Assembly: GCF_017303215.1 (NCBI RefSeq)
Contig: NZ_JAEMWU010000002.1
Location: forward strand, 124,001 to 188,000
Reading direction: 5' to 3'
Length of the DNA: 64,000 nt
Origin: Microbacterium esteraromaticum
GTDB taxonomy: Bacteria; Actinomycetota; Actinomycetes; Actinomycetales; Microbacteriaceae
The translations under genes and the position numbers were made by a program. The notes under the pieces were generated by a model, which did not search any database, was not told where the DNA came from, and saw only the letters and a program-made list of their open reading frames with translations. Below are positions 36,108 through 44,688 of this stretch, in pieces (positions within the stretch are counted from its first letter, which is position 1; each line of letters opens with the position of its first letter).

Positions 36108-36539
36108 ATGGCACCGAAGAAGAAGGTGACCGGCCTGATCAAGCTTCAGATCAACGCCGGTGCAGCCAACCCGGCGCCGCCGATCGGCCCCGCGCTCGGT
36201 CAGCATGGCGTCAACATCATGGAGTTCTGCAAGGCGTACAACGCCGCGACCGAGTCGCAGCGCGGCAACGTCATCCCCGTGGAGATCACCGTCTACGAGG
36301 ACCGCAGCTTCACGTTCATCCTGAAGACCCCGCCGGCAGCCGAGCTGATCAAGAAGGCCGCTGGCGTTGCGAAGGCCTCGCCCACGCCGCACACGGTCAA
36401 GGTCGGAAAGCTCACCAAGGAGCAGGTCCGCCAGATCGCCGAGACCAAGCAGCCCGACCTGAACGCGAACGACATCGACGCTGCGTCGAAGATCATCGCC
36501 GGTACCGCCCGTTCCATGGGCATCACGGTCGAGGACTGA
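36108..36539 (+). CDS. rplK: 50S ribosomal protein L11
   Basis: L11 forms the GTPase-associated centre with 23S rRNA. The 143-residue protein starts [20 protein letters not shown], and has [20 protein letters not shown], the proline-rich loop, and [14 protein letters not shown] at the rRNA-binding end. The ATG at 36108 follows GAAAGGAAAGAG. It is coupled to rplA (12 bases). Confidence 0.97.
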   Translation: MAPKKKVTGLIKLQINAGAANPAPPIGPALGQHGVNIMEFCKAYNAATESQRGNVIPVEITVYEDRSFTFILKTPPAAELIKKAAGVAKASPTPHTVKVGKLTKEQVRQIAETKQPDLNANDIDAASKIIAGTARSMGITVED

Positions 36540-36551
36540 GGGGGATAAATC

Positions 36552-37238
36552 ATGGCTAAGTCCAAGGCATACCAGGCTGCCCTCGCCAAGATCGAGGCAG
36601 ACCGTTTCTACACTCCCGCTGAGGCTGTCGCCCTGGCCAAGGAGACCGGCTCGGCGAAGTTCGACTCGACCGTCGAGGTCGCGCTGAAGCTCGCTGTTGA
36701 CCCCCGCAAGGCAGACCAGATGGTGCGCGGCACCGTCATGCTGCCCCACGGCACCGGTAAGACCGCCCGCGTCATCGTGTTCGCCAACGGCCCGGCCGCT
36801 GAGGCCGCGATCGCCGCTGGTGCGGACGAGGTCGGTGGCACCGAGCTGATCGAGAAGGTCGCCGGCGGCTGGACCGACTTCGACGCCGCGGTCTCGACCC
36901 CCGAGCTGATGGGTCAGGTCGGTCGTCTGGGTAAGGTGCTGGGTCCCCGTGGCCTCATGCCCAACCCCAAGACCGGCACCGTGACTCCGAACCCGGCCAA
37001 GGCCGTTGAGGAGATCAAGGGCGGAAAGATCGAGTTCCGCGTCGACAAGCACGCCAACGTGCACTTCATCGTCGGCAAGGCCTCGTTCAGCGCTGAGCAG
37101 CTGAACGAGAACATCGACGCCGCTCTCGAAGAGATCGTGCGTCTGAAGCCGTCGAGCGCGAAGGGCCGCTACATCCAGAAGGGCGCCGTGTCGACCACGT
37201 TCGGCCCCGGCATCCCGCTGGACGTCAACGCCATCTGA
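36552..37238 (+). CDS. rplA: 50S ribosomal protein L1
   Basis: L1 forms the mobile stalk that guides the E-site tRNA and often represses its own mRNA. The 228-residue protein has the [14 protein letters not shown]-like block (here [14 protein letters not shown]), [20 protein letters not shown] and the C-terminal [16 protein letters not shown]. All core motifs are present. GGGG lies upstream of the ATG. A strong terminator follows. Confidence 0.97.
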   Translation: MAKSKAYQAALAKIEADRFYTPAEAVALAKETGSAKFDSTVEVALKLAVDPRKADQMVRGTVMLPHGTGKTARVIVFANGPAAEAAIAAGADEVGGTELIEKVAGGWTDFDAAVSTPELMGQVGRLGKVLGPRGLMPNPKTGTVTPNPAKAVEEIKGGKIEFRVDKHANVHFIVGKASFSAEQLNENIDAALEEIVRLKPSSAKGRYIQKGAVSTTFGPGIPLDVNAI

Positions 37239-37256
37239 GTCTGAGACTCGCTTTCG

Positions 37257-37288
37257 AAGACCCTCACCCCGCTCGGGGTGAGGGTCTT
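37257..37288. terminator. Bidirectional terminator between rplA and lysE
   Basis: A perfect 14-bp stem (AAGACCCTCACCCC with its complement), loop GCTC, T-rich end on the plus strand. It separates convergent rplA and lysE. Confidence 0.8.
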
Positions 37289-37300
37289 CTGCGTTGCGGC

Positions 37301-37966
37301 TCAGCTGAAGAGCACGGGCAGCACCAGGTTCACACCGAGCGCGATCATCACGACGGCGATACCGGCATCGAGCATCCGCCACGCGCGCGGTGTACGCAGC
37401 CATCTACCGAGGTGACGTGCGCCGAATCCCAGCGCGGTGAACCACATGAAGCTGGCGATCACGGCGCCGGTCGCGAACAACCAGCGGCCGTCGCCATGTG
37501 TCGCGGCGACTGAGCCCAGCATGAGCACCGTGTCGAGGTACACGTGCGGGTTCAGCCAGGTCAGCGCGAGCACCGTCGCCAGGGTGGGTGCCAGACGGGT
37601 GCGGGCCAGCGTCGTGCTCGCGGACCCGGATGTCGGGTGGCTCGGCCCCGGGGATGCGGTGTCGTCGGATGCGATCAGCTCGCCCCCTCCCCGCCAGGCT
37701 CGTCGGGCAGCGACCAGTCCGTATCCGACGAGGAAGGCTGCGCCCGCCCAGCGCGCGACGACCACGAGCCAGGGTGCGGTCTCGATCAGCAGTCCGAGGC
37801 CGGCGACGCCGCCGACGATGAGCACCGCATCAGAGAGAGCGCACACCAGCACGACCGGGAGAACGTGCTCACGCCGTAAGCCCTGCCGCAGCACGAAGAC
37901 GTTCTGCGCGCCGATGGCGATGATCAAGGAGAGGCCGAGGCCGAGGCCGGCGAGCACGGTGAGCAT
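37301..37966 (-). CDS. lysE: LysE/ArgO-family amino acid exporter
   Basis: A basic-amino-acid exporter of 221 residues with about six membrane helices. The N-terminal LSLIIAIGAQNVFVLRQGLRREH and the LTWLNPHVYLDTVLMLG block are diagnostic. In Corynebacterium LysE exports lysine and arginine under control of LysG; the lysG homologue is divergent here. ATG at 37966 is preferred by homology, though GAGGGA sits unusually close to it; an in-frame GTG at 37987 is the alternative. It was inserted between rplA and rplJ. Confidence 0.86.
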   Translation of the reverse strand: MLTVLAGLGLGLSLIIAIGAQNVFVLRQGLRREHVLPVVLVCALSDAVLIVGGVAGLGLLIETAPWLVVVARWAGAAFLVGYGLVAARRAWRGGGELIASDDTASPGPSHPTSGSASTTLARTRLAPTLATVLALTWLNPHVYLDTVLMLGSVAATHGDGRWLFATGAVIASFMWFTALGFGARHLGRWLRTPRAWRMLDAGIAVVMIALGVNLVLPVLFS

Positions 37967-38024
37967 TCCCTCACGGTATCGAGGCACGGATCATTAGCGC
38001 CAACAAAGATTCGTGCTCGGCCAT

Positions 38025-38030
38025 TAGAAT
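38025..38030 (+). promoter_or_regulatory. -10 box of lysG
   Basis: TAGAAT lies 7 bases before the GTG start at 38038. Leaderless-type. The T/A-rich 37990-38030 stretch between the divergent lysE and lysG genes also has TNNNA-type dyads where a LysR-type operator is expected. Confidence 0.5.
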
Positions 38031-38037
38031 TGCTTAT

Positions 38038-38940
38038 GTGAAGATCGATGCGCAGCTTGCCGCGACCATCGCCGCGGTGATTGACGAGGGCAGCTTCGAA
38101 GCGGCCGCGCGCAGACTGCACATCACTCAGTCGGCGGTGAGTCAGCGGGTGCGGGTTGTCGAGCAGCAGATCGGGCGGGCGGCGCTCGTGCGTTCCCGCC
38201 CTGTGCGCGCGACCGAGGCGGGCGAAGCGCTCGTGCGCCTTGCGCGTCAGGTCGAGCTGCTGGAGCACGATGTGATGGTGGCCTTCGGTCTCGGAGATGC
38301 CGAACCCGAAGCCGCTGTCGAGACCGCGGCGCGCGTGCGGATCCCGCTCGCCGTGAATGCTGACTCCATGGCAACGTGGTTCCTGTCTCCGATCGCGCGG
38401 ATCGCGCGACAGCATCCGATCGATGTCGATCTGCACCGCGACGATCAGGACTACACCGCGCGAATGCTCGAGTCGGGCGAGGTCATGGCAGCCGTCACCA
38501 GCGAGGCAGAGCCGGTGGGCGGCAGCGCGGTGACACCCTTGGGCGTGCTCGAGTACCGAGCCATGGCGACGACCGACTACTTCGAGCGCTGGTTCGCCGA
38601 CGGTGTTTCGAACGACGCGCTGCGCAAGGCGCCCTTCGTCGATTTCGATCGGCGCGACGCGCTGCAGCAGGGGTGGCTGCGGGCGCGGGGAGTCGATCCG
38701 TGGTCGGTGCCCAGGCACTACGTACCGGCGTCGCACGACTTCTCTCACGCCGTGCGGCTGGGGCTCGGATGGGGACTGATCCCGATGCCGCAGGCGACCG
38801 AAGACCTGATCGAGCTGGGGGAGCCGCGCATTCGCGTGCCCTTGTACTGGCAGCAGTGGAACCTGCGCTCACCGCTGCTCGATGCGATCGCTGCAGAGGT
38901 CGCCGACGAGGCATCGCGCGTGCTGGTGCCGTTGCGCTGA
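38038..38940 (+). CDS. lysG: LysG/ArgP-type LysR regulator
   Basis: A 300-residue LysR-family activator. The winged helix-turn-helix is in residues 1-60 (ALAATIAAVIDEGSFEAAARRL-like, here LAATIAAVIDEGSFEAAARRLHITQSAVSQRVR). The effector domain follows (about 90-295). ArgP-type markers include NADSMATWFL near residue 105. It should activate divergent lysE when lysine or arginine accumulates. The start is GTG at 38038. Confidence 0.86.
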   Translation: MKIDAQLAATIAAVIDEGSFEAAARRLHITQSAVSQRVRVVEQQIGRAALVRSRPVRATEAGEALVRLARQVELLEHDVMVAFGLGDAEPEAAVETAARVRIPLAVNADSMATWFLSPIARIARQHPIDVDLHRDDQDYTARMLESGEVMAAVTSEAEPVGGSAVTPLGVLEYRAMATTDYFERWFADGVSNDALRKAPFVDFDRRDALQQGWLRARGVDPWSVPRHYVPASHDFSHAVRLGLGWGLIPMPQATEDLIELGEPRIRVPLYWQQWNLRSPLLDAIAAEVADEASRVLVPLR

Positions 38941-38942
38941 GA

Positions 38943-39620
38943 TCAGTCGCTGAGGGCGAGCGCGCGGAACATGTCGCGCTCGCGGAGTGAGTCGCGGCGG
39001 CTCTCGGCGGGCGCGGCGCCGGTGGGAGGACGTTGACCAGTCGTGCGGTGATACAACTCGTCGATCAGACGGGTCGCGAGGTCGACGAGGCGGCCGATCT
39101 CTTTCTCGTCACGGTCGATCCACACTGAACGGGGCTCGTCGTGCAGCGGTCGGAAGTCGTCGTGCTCTTCCCACACGAACAACGTGCGCTCGGCGCCCAG
39201 CACGTGCTGCTGCCACCACACCTGCCGTAGGTAGTTGCGTGGGATGGTGCGCCAGGACTTGTTGGTCGTCTTGATCTCGGCGAGCAGTACTCGGCCCTCG
39301 CCGTTGACACAGACGCCGTCCGGCGTCGCGAGATGGCGTTTCTCGACCGCGGCGTGGAACAGCGCCGACGAGGGCAGGATGCCGTGAGTCGAGGCGACCC
39401 ACGCGGCGATCTCGGGCTCGCGACGGCGGCCGTGATCTGTGTACGCGTTGCCGCCGAACCGCGGCCCACCGCCGAGCTTGGAGTCCGCGGCGCGAATGAT
39501 CGAGGCGTCTCCCGAGAGCCCGGCGACATCTGTTGCGGTGATCCCCCGTGCCCGAGCGCGAAGCCACGCGACCCGGTCGCGGGAGTCCGCGACGATCCGG
39601 GCTTCGAGTTCGGGGGTCAC
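38943..39620 (-). CDS. YqaJ-like (phage exonuclease family) nuclease
   Basis: A 225-residue PD-(D/E)xK nuclease-like protein. The YqaJ/lambda-exonuclease signature is complete: RARGITATDVAGLSG, HGRRREPEIAAW (E70), ATPDGVC (D101), LAEIKTT (E115, K117) and WWQQHVLG (Q138). Such domains are usually phage recombinases with a RecT partner, but no phage gene is nearby. In actinobacteria stand-alone copies are found in chromosomes. The GTG start has a TAGCCT box 6 bases upstream and no Shine-Dalgarno. Role unknown; DNA repair is an inference. Confidence 0.78.
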   Translation of the reverse strand: MTPELEARIVADSRDRVAWLRARARGITATDVAGLSGDASIIRAADSKLGGGPRFGGNAYTDHGRRREPEIAAWVASTHGILPSSALFHAAVEKRHLATPDGVCVNGEGRVLLAEIKTTNKSWRTIPRNYLRQVWWQQHVLGAERTLFVWEEHDDFRPLHDEPRSVWIDRDEKEIGRLVDLATRLIDELYHRTTGQRPPTGAAPAESRRDSLRERDMFRALALSD

Positions 39621-39674
39621 TCCACGAGGCTACCCCGAGCCGTGGGGGTCCTTGACCCTCCCACGCCGCGTGAT

Positions 39675-39703
39675 TTGGGGTGGGCGGTCGGATGCCGTAG
39701 ACT
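39675..39703 (+). promoter_or_regulatory. Candidate rplJ-rplL promoter
   Basis: TTGGGG (39675-39680), 17-base spacer, TAGACT (39698-39703). A leader of about 190 bases precedes rplJ. Confidence 0.55.
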
Positions 39704-39803
39704 TCACGTAACCGAAGACCGCCGGTCATCGTCATGTGCGCAAGCACGCGTCGATCGAAGCACTGCATCGCAGGGGCCCGCGCAGGTGTGCGATTTCTTT
39801 CTG

Positions 39804-39834
39804 AAGCTCCGTGCGCTTGCGCCGGAGCTTTTCT
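39804..39834 (+). terminator. Attenuator-like hairpin in the rplJ leader
   Basis: An 8-bp stem AAGCTCCG with its complement, with an internal GCGC/GCGC closing it, followed by TTTTCT. It lies about 65 bases before rplJ in the long leader where L10-type autoregulation (L10-L12 complex binding mRNA) is known in bacteria. Confidence 0.55.
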
Positions 39835-39900
39835 CATGTGGTGGGCAGTCAAGGTCGACGCCCCGCATCCGTGTGGCGTCCGTACACAGAAGGAGTGACC

Positions 39901-40389
39901 ATGGCGCAGAAGGATGCAACGGTTGCCGAGCTCACGAAGTCTTTCGAGAGCTCGAACGCCGTCCTGCTGACCGAGTACCGCGGTCTGACGGTTGCCCAGC
40001 TCAAGGAGCTGCGAAACGCTATCCGTCAGGACGCGGAATACGCCGTGGTGAAGAACACGCTGACCAAGATCGCCGCGAACAACGCGGGGATCACGACGCT
40101 GGACGAGGGCCTCAAGGGCCCGTCGGCCGTCGCGTTCGTGCACGGTGACTTCGTCACCACCGCCAAGGCTCTGCGTGACTTCGCCAAGGCCAACCCGCTT
40201 CTCGTGATCAAGGGCGGCGTCTTCGAGGGCAACGCTCTCGACGCCGACGAGGTCAACAAGTACGCCTCGCTCGAGAGCCGTGAGGTTCTGCTGGCGAAGG
40301 CAGCGGGCATGATGAAGGCGACGATGGGCAAGGCTGCTGCCACCGTCGACGCGCTTCGCGAAAAGCTGGAGACCGCCGAGGCCGCGTAA
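39901..40389 (+). CDS. rplJ: 50S ribosomal protein L10
   Basis: L10 anchors the L7/L12 stalk. The 162-residue protein begins [20 protein letters not shown] and has [30 protein letters not shown] and the C-terminal alpha-helical stalk-binding segment. GGAG lies before the ATG. It is followed by rplL after 48 bases; the pair is transcribed from a long leader. Confidence 0.97.
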   Translation: MAQKDATVAELTKSFESSNAVLLTEYRGLTVAQLKELRNAIRQDAEYAVVKNTLTKIAANNAGITTLDEGLKGPSAVAFVHGDFVTTAKALRDFAKANPLLVIKGGVFEGNALDADEVNKYASLESREVLLAKAAGMMKATMGKAAATVDALREKLETAEAA

Positions 40390-40437
40390 GCGTCCGGCGT
40401 CTTCCTCACACAAACCCCATTTATTAGGAGATACATC

Positions 40438-40821
40438 ATGGCGAAGCTCACCACTGAGGAGCTGCTGGAGCAGTTTGCGGACCTGACCCTCATCGAGCTC
40501 AGCGAGTTCGTGAAGGCGTTCGAGGAGAAGTTCGACGTCACCGCGGCCGCTCCGGTCGCCGTTGCCGGCGCAGCCGGTGGCGCTGGCGATGCCGCTGCCG
40601 AGGAGGAGAAGGACTCGTTCGACGTCATCCTCGAGGCTGCTGGCGACAAGAAGATCCAGGTCATCAAGGCCGTCCGCGAGCTCACCTCGCTGGGTCTCGG
40701 CGAGGCCAAGGCTGTCGTCGACGGTGCTCCGAAGGCCGTCCTCGAGGGCGCCAACAAGGAGACCGCTGAGAAGGCCAAGGAGGCCCTGGAGGGCGCCGGC
40801 GCCACGGTTACCCTCAAGTAA
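40438..40821 (+). CDS. rplL: 50S ribosomal protein L7/L12
   Basis: The stalk protein that recruits translational GTPases. The 127 residues divide into an N-terminal dimerisation domain ([20 protein letters not shown]), an Ala/Gly hinge ([19 protein letters not shown]) and the C-terminal domain ([20 protein letters not shown]). Ends ATVTLK. TTAGGAG lies 7 bases upstream. Confidence 0.97.
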   Translation: MAKLTTEELLEQFADLTLIELSEFVKAFEEKFDVTAAAPVAVAGAAGGAGDAAAEEEKDSFDVILEAAGDKKIQVIKAVRELTSLGLGEAKAVVDGAPKAVLEGANKETAEKAKEALEGAGATVTLK

Positions 40822-40836
40822 GACTTCTTACTGACA

Positions 40837-40868
40837 CAGAAGGCCCCGGGTTCGCCCGGGGCCTTCTG
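40837..40868. terminator. Terminator after rplL with a UUCG loop
   Basis: A 14-bp perfect stem (CAGAAGGCCCCGGG with its complement) around the extra-stable tetraloop TTCG. It lies between rplL and the convergent LacI-family gene; rpoB and rpoC do not follow here. Confidence 0.85.
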
Positions 40869-40878
40869 CGTACCCGGA

Positions 40879-41883
40879 TCAGCGCGGCACCGTCGTCGAC
40901 GCGCGCATGATCAACTCCGAGGGCAGCACCCGATGCACGGTTTCCGCGCCGGGTGAGTCCATGCGGTCGCGCAGCATGCGGACCGCCTCACGGCCCTGCT
41001 CTTTCGGATGCTGCAGGACGGTCGTCAGTGAGAACATCTCCGCGTGCGCATGGTCATCGATGCCGACCACGCTGAGATCGGCGGGGGAGGACACCCCCAG
41101 TCGTCGCGCGGCGATGATGCCTCCGATGGCCACTTCGTCGCAGACGGCGACCACCGCCGTCGGGCGGGAGCGCCGGTCTCCCAGCATCCGCACCGCCGCT
41201 TCGTACCCGCCGGGCATCGTCGCCTCGCCCGAAGCGTGGCGGATGCCGGCTTCGAGACCTGCGGTGCTCATGGCCGCGCGGTAGCCGGCGAGCCGCTGCT
41301 CGTCACCGAAGGCGTGTGTCGCGGCATCCGCTCTACCGCCGAGGAACGTGATGTCGCGGTGTCCGAGGTCGATGAGGTGTTCGGTCGCGAGTCGCCCAGC
41401 GGCCGTGTCATCGATCGAGATCGCGCTGGTGCCCTCGGCGTACGAGCCGACGCTCACCAAGGGCGAGCCGACGAGCATGAGCCGTTCGAGCTCGCGGGCG
41501 CTGGGTTGGATGCCGACGGCGATGATGCCGTCGAGGCGACGCTGCGGCAGGATCTCTTCGAACAGCCGGGTGCGTTCCGCTGACCCCTCTCGGCTGCCGT
41601 AGAGCACCAGGTCGTGCCCGGACGTGAGCAGTTCCTGCTGGATGCCGCTGAGCAGCTCAGAGAAGAACCAGCGGTCGAGGGTGGGGACGATCACGCCTAC
41701 CGACAGCGTGCGGCCCGTCGCCAGGCTCTGCGCCGAGGAGTGCACGACGTACGCGAGCTCGCGGGCCGCGGCGTGTACGCGTTCACTGGTGTCGTCGGCG
41801 ACGTAGCCGCTGCCGCTCAGAGCGCGGCTGGCGGTCGCTTTCGAGACGCCGGCGCGGGCTGCGACATCGGCAAGCGTGCTCAT
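40879..41883 (-). CDS. LacI-family transcriptional regulator of the agl importer
   Basis: A 334-residue repressor. Residues 1-50 are the LacI helix-turn-helix (STLADVAARAGVSKATASRA) plus hinge helix (SAQSLATGRT-type). The rest is a periplasmic-binding-protein-like effector domain (VGVIVPTLDRWFFSELLSGI, SIDDTAAGRLATEHL). It is divergent from the sugar ABC genes. Palindromes GGAACCGGTTCC and TGGGAGCGCTCCCA in the gap are its probable operators. The ligand is unknown, but an alpha- or beta-glucoside is likely. Confidence 0.88.
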   Translation of the reverse strand: MSTLADVAARAGVSKATASRALSGSGYVADDTSERVHAAARELAYVVHSSAQSLATGRTLSVGVIVPTLDRWFFSELLSGIQQELLTSGHDLVLYGSREGSAERTRLFEEILPQRRLDGIIAVGIQPSARELERLMLVGSPLVSVGSYAEGTSAISIDDTAAGRLATEHLIDLGHRDITFLGGRADAATHAFGDEQRLAGYRAAMSTAGLEAGIRHASGEATMPGGYEAAVRMLGDRRSRPTAVVAVCDEVAIGGIIAARRLGVSSPADLSVVGIDDHAHAEMFSLTTVLQHPKEQGREAVRMLRDRMDSPGAETVHRVLPSELIMRASTTVPR

Positions 41884-41928
41884 CGTTCGTCCTCTGGGGG
41901 AGAGTCGGGATTCCGAACACCGTGTCGC

Positions 41929-41940
41929 GGAACCGGTTCC
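41929..41940. promoter_or_regulatory. LacI-type operator 1
   Basis: GGAACCGGTTCC, a perfect 12-bp palindrome with the central CG typical of LacI-family sites, near the divergent regulator's start. Confidence 0.65.
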
Positions 41941-41952
41941 ACACGCTATGCT

Positions 41953-41968
41953 GTGGGAGCGCTCCCAC
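41953..41968. promoter_or_regulatory. LacI-type operator 2, CebR-like
   Basis: GTGGGAGCGCTCCCAC, a perfect 16-bp palindrome. It contains the 14-bp TGGGAGCGCTCCCA that binds the Streptomyces cellobiose repressor CebR (recalled consensus). Confidence 0.7.
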
Positions 41969-42018
41969 GCAACGGGTCACGGCGGGACAACGGTTGTCGA
42001 GAACGGCTCGTGCGGGCA

Positions 42019-42048
42019 TTGTGTCGGGGCGTCCAAGACAAGTAGGTT
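42019..42048 (+). promoter_or_regulatory. Promoter of the agl importer operon
   Basis: TTGTGT (42019-42024), 18-base spacer, TAGGTT (42043-42048). The operator-3 palindrome overlaps the expected start of transcription, explaining repression. Confidence 0.55.
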
Positions 42049-42053
42049 GTTCT

Positions 42054-42065
42054 GGAATCGGTTCC
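42054..42065. promoter_or_regulatory. LacI-type operator 3
   Basis: GGAATCGGTTCC, operator 1 with one central mismatch, at the expected transcription start of the agl genes. Confidence 0.6.
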
Positions 42066-42125
42066 TCATTGTTGCGGGACACGCCGCGTCGGGGAGCAGA
42101 GACCCACTCGAAGAGGAGAAATGAC

Positions 42126-43451
42126 ATGGCACAGTCACAGCGCTATCGGCGCCTCGCGCCGCTGGCACTGCTCGGTGCGGCGGGCGTCGCACTGGCAGGG
42201 TGCGGAGCTCCTGGCGCACCGGACGGCGGCAGCGACGCCGGCAGTGAAGACGTGGCCGGCGAGACCGTCACGATCTACGGCACGATCGTCGACAGCGAGG
42301 CAGAGCTGCTCCAGGAATCCTGGGCCGGTTTCGAGGAAGAGACCGGGATCGAGATCAAGTACGAGGGCAGTCAGGACTTCGAGACGCAGCTCGGAACCCG
42401 TGCACAGGGCGGGAACCCGCCCGACATCGCGATCTTCCCGCAGCCGGGACTCTTCGCCGACTTCGCCACCCGTGACTTCCTTCTGCCCGCACCTGCCGAG
42501 GTCGAGCAGAACGCGAACGAGTACTGGACCGAGGACTGGGTCAACTACGGAACGGTGGACGGCACGTTCTACGGCGCGCCCCTGATGGCGAACGTCAAGG
42601 GCTGGATCTGGTATTCGCCGACGAAGTTCGCCGAGTGGGGCGTGGAGGTACCGACGACGCTCGATGAGATGCAGACGCTCACCGAGTCCATCCAAGCGGC
42701 GACCGGCGAACCGGCGTGGTGTGCAGGCTTCGAGTCCGGCACGGCGACCGGATGGCCAGGCACGGACTGGGTCGAGGACTACGTGCTGCGTCAGGCGGGC
42801 CCCGATGTGTACGACCAGTGGGTCACCAACGACGTGCCGTTCACCGATCCGCAGATCAAAGCCGCCTTCGACTCCGTCGGCGAGATCCTGCTCGACCCGG
42901 CCAACGTGAATGCCGGATTCGGTGACGTCCGCTCGATCAACTCGACCGCGTTCGGCGATGTCGCCCCGAAGGTCGCGGACGGATCGTGCGCACTCACGCA
43001 CCAGGCATCGTTCCTGTCGGGCTTCTTCCCCGATGGCACGACGATCGCTGAGGACGGCGACGTCTGGGCGTTCATGCTCCCTGGCGAGAGTGCGGACGCC
43101 AGCGCGGTCACGGGCGCAGGTGAGATCGTGGGAGCGTTCAGCGACTCCGCCGCAACGCAGCAGGTGCTCGCGTACCTCTCCAGCCCCGAGTGGGCGAACA
43201 GCCGCGTGAGCCTGGGCGGCGTCACCTCGGCCAACAACGGACTGGACCCCGCCAACGCGCAGGACCCGATCCTTCAGGAGACCATCAAGATCCTGCAGGA
43301 TCCCGACACCACGTTCCGGTTCGACGCCAGTGACCTGATGCCCGGTGCAGTCGGCGCGGGCACGTTCTGGAAGGGAATGGTCGCCTGGGTCAACGGCACG
43401 TCGACCGATGAGGTGCTCCAGCAGATCGAGACGGGCTGGCCCGCGGGCTGA
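42126..43451 (+). CDS. Sugar ABC transporter substrate-binding lipoprotein (AglE-like)
   Basis: A 441-residue family 1 solute-binding protein. The signal peptide ends in the lipobox ALAGC (lipidated C26). Sequence blocks such as GWPGTDWVEDYVLRQAGPDVYDQWV and DVAPKVADGSCALTHQASF resemble AglE, the alpha-glucoside binding protein of rhizobia and actinobacteria. ATG at 42126 follows AGGAG by 8 bases; an overlapping ATG at 42121 is out of frame. It is the first gene of the operon, and a stable hairpin after it should favour its expression over the permeases. Confidence 0.87.
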   Translation: MAQSQRYRRLAPLALLGAAGVALAGCGAPGAPDGGSDAGSEDVAGETVTIYGTIVDSEAELLQESWAGFEEETGIEIKYEGSQDFETQLGTRAQGGNPPDIAIFPQPGLFADFATRDFLLPAPAEVEQNANEYWTEDWVNYGTVDGTFYGAPLMANVKGWIWYSPTKFAEWGVEVPTTLDEMQTLTESIQAATGEPAWCAGFESGTATGWPGTDWVEDYVLRQAGPDVYDQWVTNDVPFTDPQIKAAFDSVGEILLDPANVNAGFGDVRSINSTAFGDVAPKVADGSCALTHQASFLSGFFPDGTTIAEDGDVWAFMLPGESADASAVTGAGEIVGAFSDSAATQQVLAYLSSPEWANSRVSLGGVTSANNGLDPANAQDPILQETIKILQDPDTTFRFDASDLMPGAVGAGTFWKGMVAWVNGTSTDEVLQQIETGWPAG

Positions 43452-43460
43452 CCGACTCGG

Positions 43461-43484
43461 GTGGGCCGCCTTCGGGCGGCCCAC
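43461..43484 (+). terminator. Attenuating hairpin between the binding protein and permease genes
   Basis: A 10-bp perfect stem (GTGGGCCGCC with its complement) around TTCG, no T-run. Such hairpins are common after binding-protein genes and raise their level relative to the permeases. Confidence 0.65.
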
Positions 43485-43548
43485 TCCACCTCTGACCTGA
43501 TCCGGGCAACGGTGCACGGATCATCGCCACTCGTGCAAGGGAATCGAT

Positions 43549-44688
43549 GTGACCGCGACTGACTTCTTCCAATGGGTGGGCACGATGCCACCTGTCGTGC
43601 AGGCGGTGATCGTCGTCATCGCCTTCGCGATCGTCGTGGCCGTCATTCTGTTCCTCGTCGACGTCGCGCCGCGTTCCGGGCCCTGGTACACCGCCGCGCG
43701 ACTAGCGATGTGCCTGCTCGTCCCCTTCGCCGTGATGTGGTTCTTCCGCTCGTACTACTGGGCGATCGGTGTGGCAGTCGTCGTCGGGGGCGTGTTCTTC
43801 CTGCTCGACTATCGATCGCGCGCGGGGAAGGGCTACCTCATCCAACTCGTGGCGTTCATGGCGCCGGCGTTCCTGCTGCTGACGGTGGGCCTCGTGCTCC
43901 CGTCGATCCAGACGTTCGTCGCATCGTTCATGAACTCGTCGGGTAAGAGCTTCATCGGCCTCGACAACTATCTGTGGATCTTCGGTCAGCCCGACGGCAT
44001 CCGCGTCGTGGTCAACACGATCGTGTGGGTGCTGGTCGTCCCGACCGTCTCGACCATCGTGGGGTTGGCGTACGCGGTGTTCATCGACCGCACGCGCGGC
44101 GAGAAGGTCTACAAGGTACTGGTCTTCATGCCGATGGCGATCTCGTTCGTCGGCGCCGGCATCATCTGGCGGTTCATGTACGAGTACCGCGGGCCGCAGT
44201 ACGACCAGATCGGCCTGCTCAACCAGATCCTCGTGTGGTTCGGGGGAGAACCGCAGCAGTTCCTGCTGAACCCGCCGTGGAACACCTTCTTCTTGATCGT
44301 CGTCCTCATCTGGGTGCAGACCGGGTTCGCGATGGTCATCCTGTCAGCATCCATCAAGGGCGTGGCGACCGAGCTTCTCGAAGCCGCCGAGCTTGACGGT
44401 GCGAACGCCTGGCAGCGATTCCGATCCGTGACCGTCCCTTCCATCCGTCCCGCTCTCATCGTCGTGTTGACGACCATCTCGATCGCCTCGCTGAAGGTGT
44501 TCGACATCGTGCGCACGATGACCGCCGGAAACTACGAGACGAGCGTGCTCGCCAACGAGATGTACACCCAGTTCTCGAAATTCGAGGCAGGGCGCAGTGC
44601 AGCGCTCGCCGTCATCCTCTTCGTGCTTGTTGTGCCGATCGTCGTCTACAACGCACGTCAGATCCAGAAGCAGCGGGAGATCCGATGA
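43549..44688 (+). CDS. Sugar ABC transporter permease, AglF-like
   Basis: A 379-residue membrane subunit. The N-terminal third has two or more extra hydrophobic segments before the conserved LTVGLVLPSIQTFVASFM core, as in AglF. The EAA loop is VATELLEAAELDGANAWQRF, which contacts the ATPase. GTG start with AAGGGA upstream. It overlaps the next gene as ATGA. It should pair with the next permease and a shared MsiK/MalK-type ATPase that is not in this window. Confidence 0.87.
   Translation: MTATDFFQWVGTMPPVVQAVIVVIAFAIVVAVILFLVDVAPRSGPWYTAARLAMCLLVPFAVMWFFRSYYWAIGVAVVVGGVFFLLDYRSRAGKGYLIQLVAFMAPAFLLLTVGLVLPSIQTFVASFMNSSGKSFIGLDNYLWIFGQPDGIRVVVNTIVWVLVVPTVSTIVGLAYAVFIDRTRGEKVYKVLVFMPMAISFVGAGIIWRFMYEYRGPQYDQIGLLNQILVWFGGEPQQFLLNPPWNTFFLIVVLIWVQTGFAMVILSASIKGVATELLEAAELDGANAWQRFRSVTVPSIRPALIVVLTTISIASLKVFDIVRTMTAGNYETSVLANEMYTQFSKFEAGRSAALAVILFVLVVPIVVYNARQIQKQREIR

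Noticed and set aside
38943-39620. YqaJ-like nuclease as evidence of a prophage
   Set aside because: No integrase, RecT, portal, terminase or other phage gene lies near, and flanks are ribosomal and lysine-export genes.
42121-42585. Alternative ATG at 42121 for the binding protein gene
   Set aside because: It is in a different frame, giving an Arg/Ser-rich product without signal peptide. The ATG at 42126 yields a lipoprotein signal.
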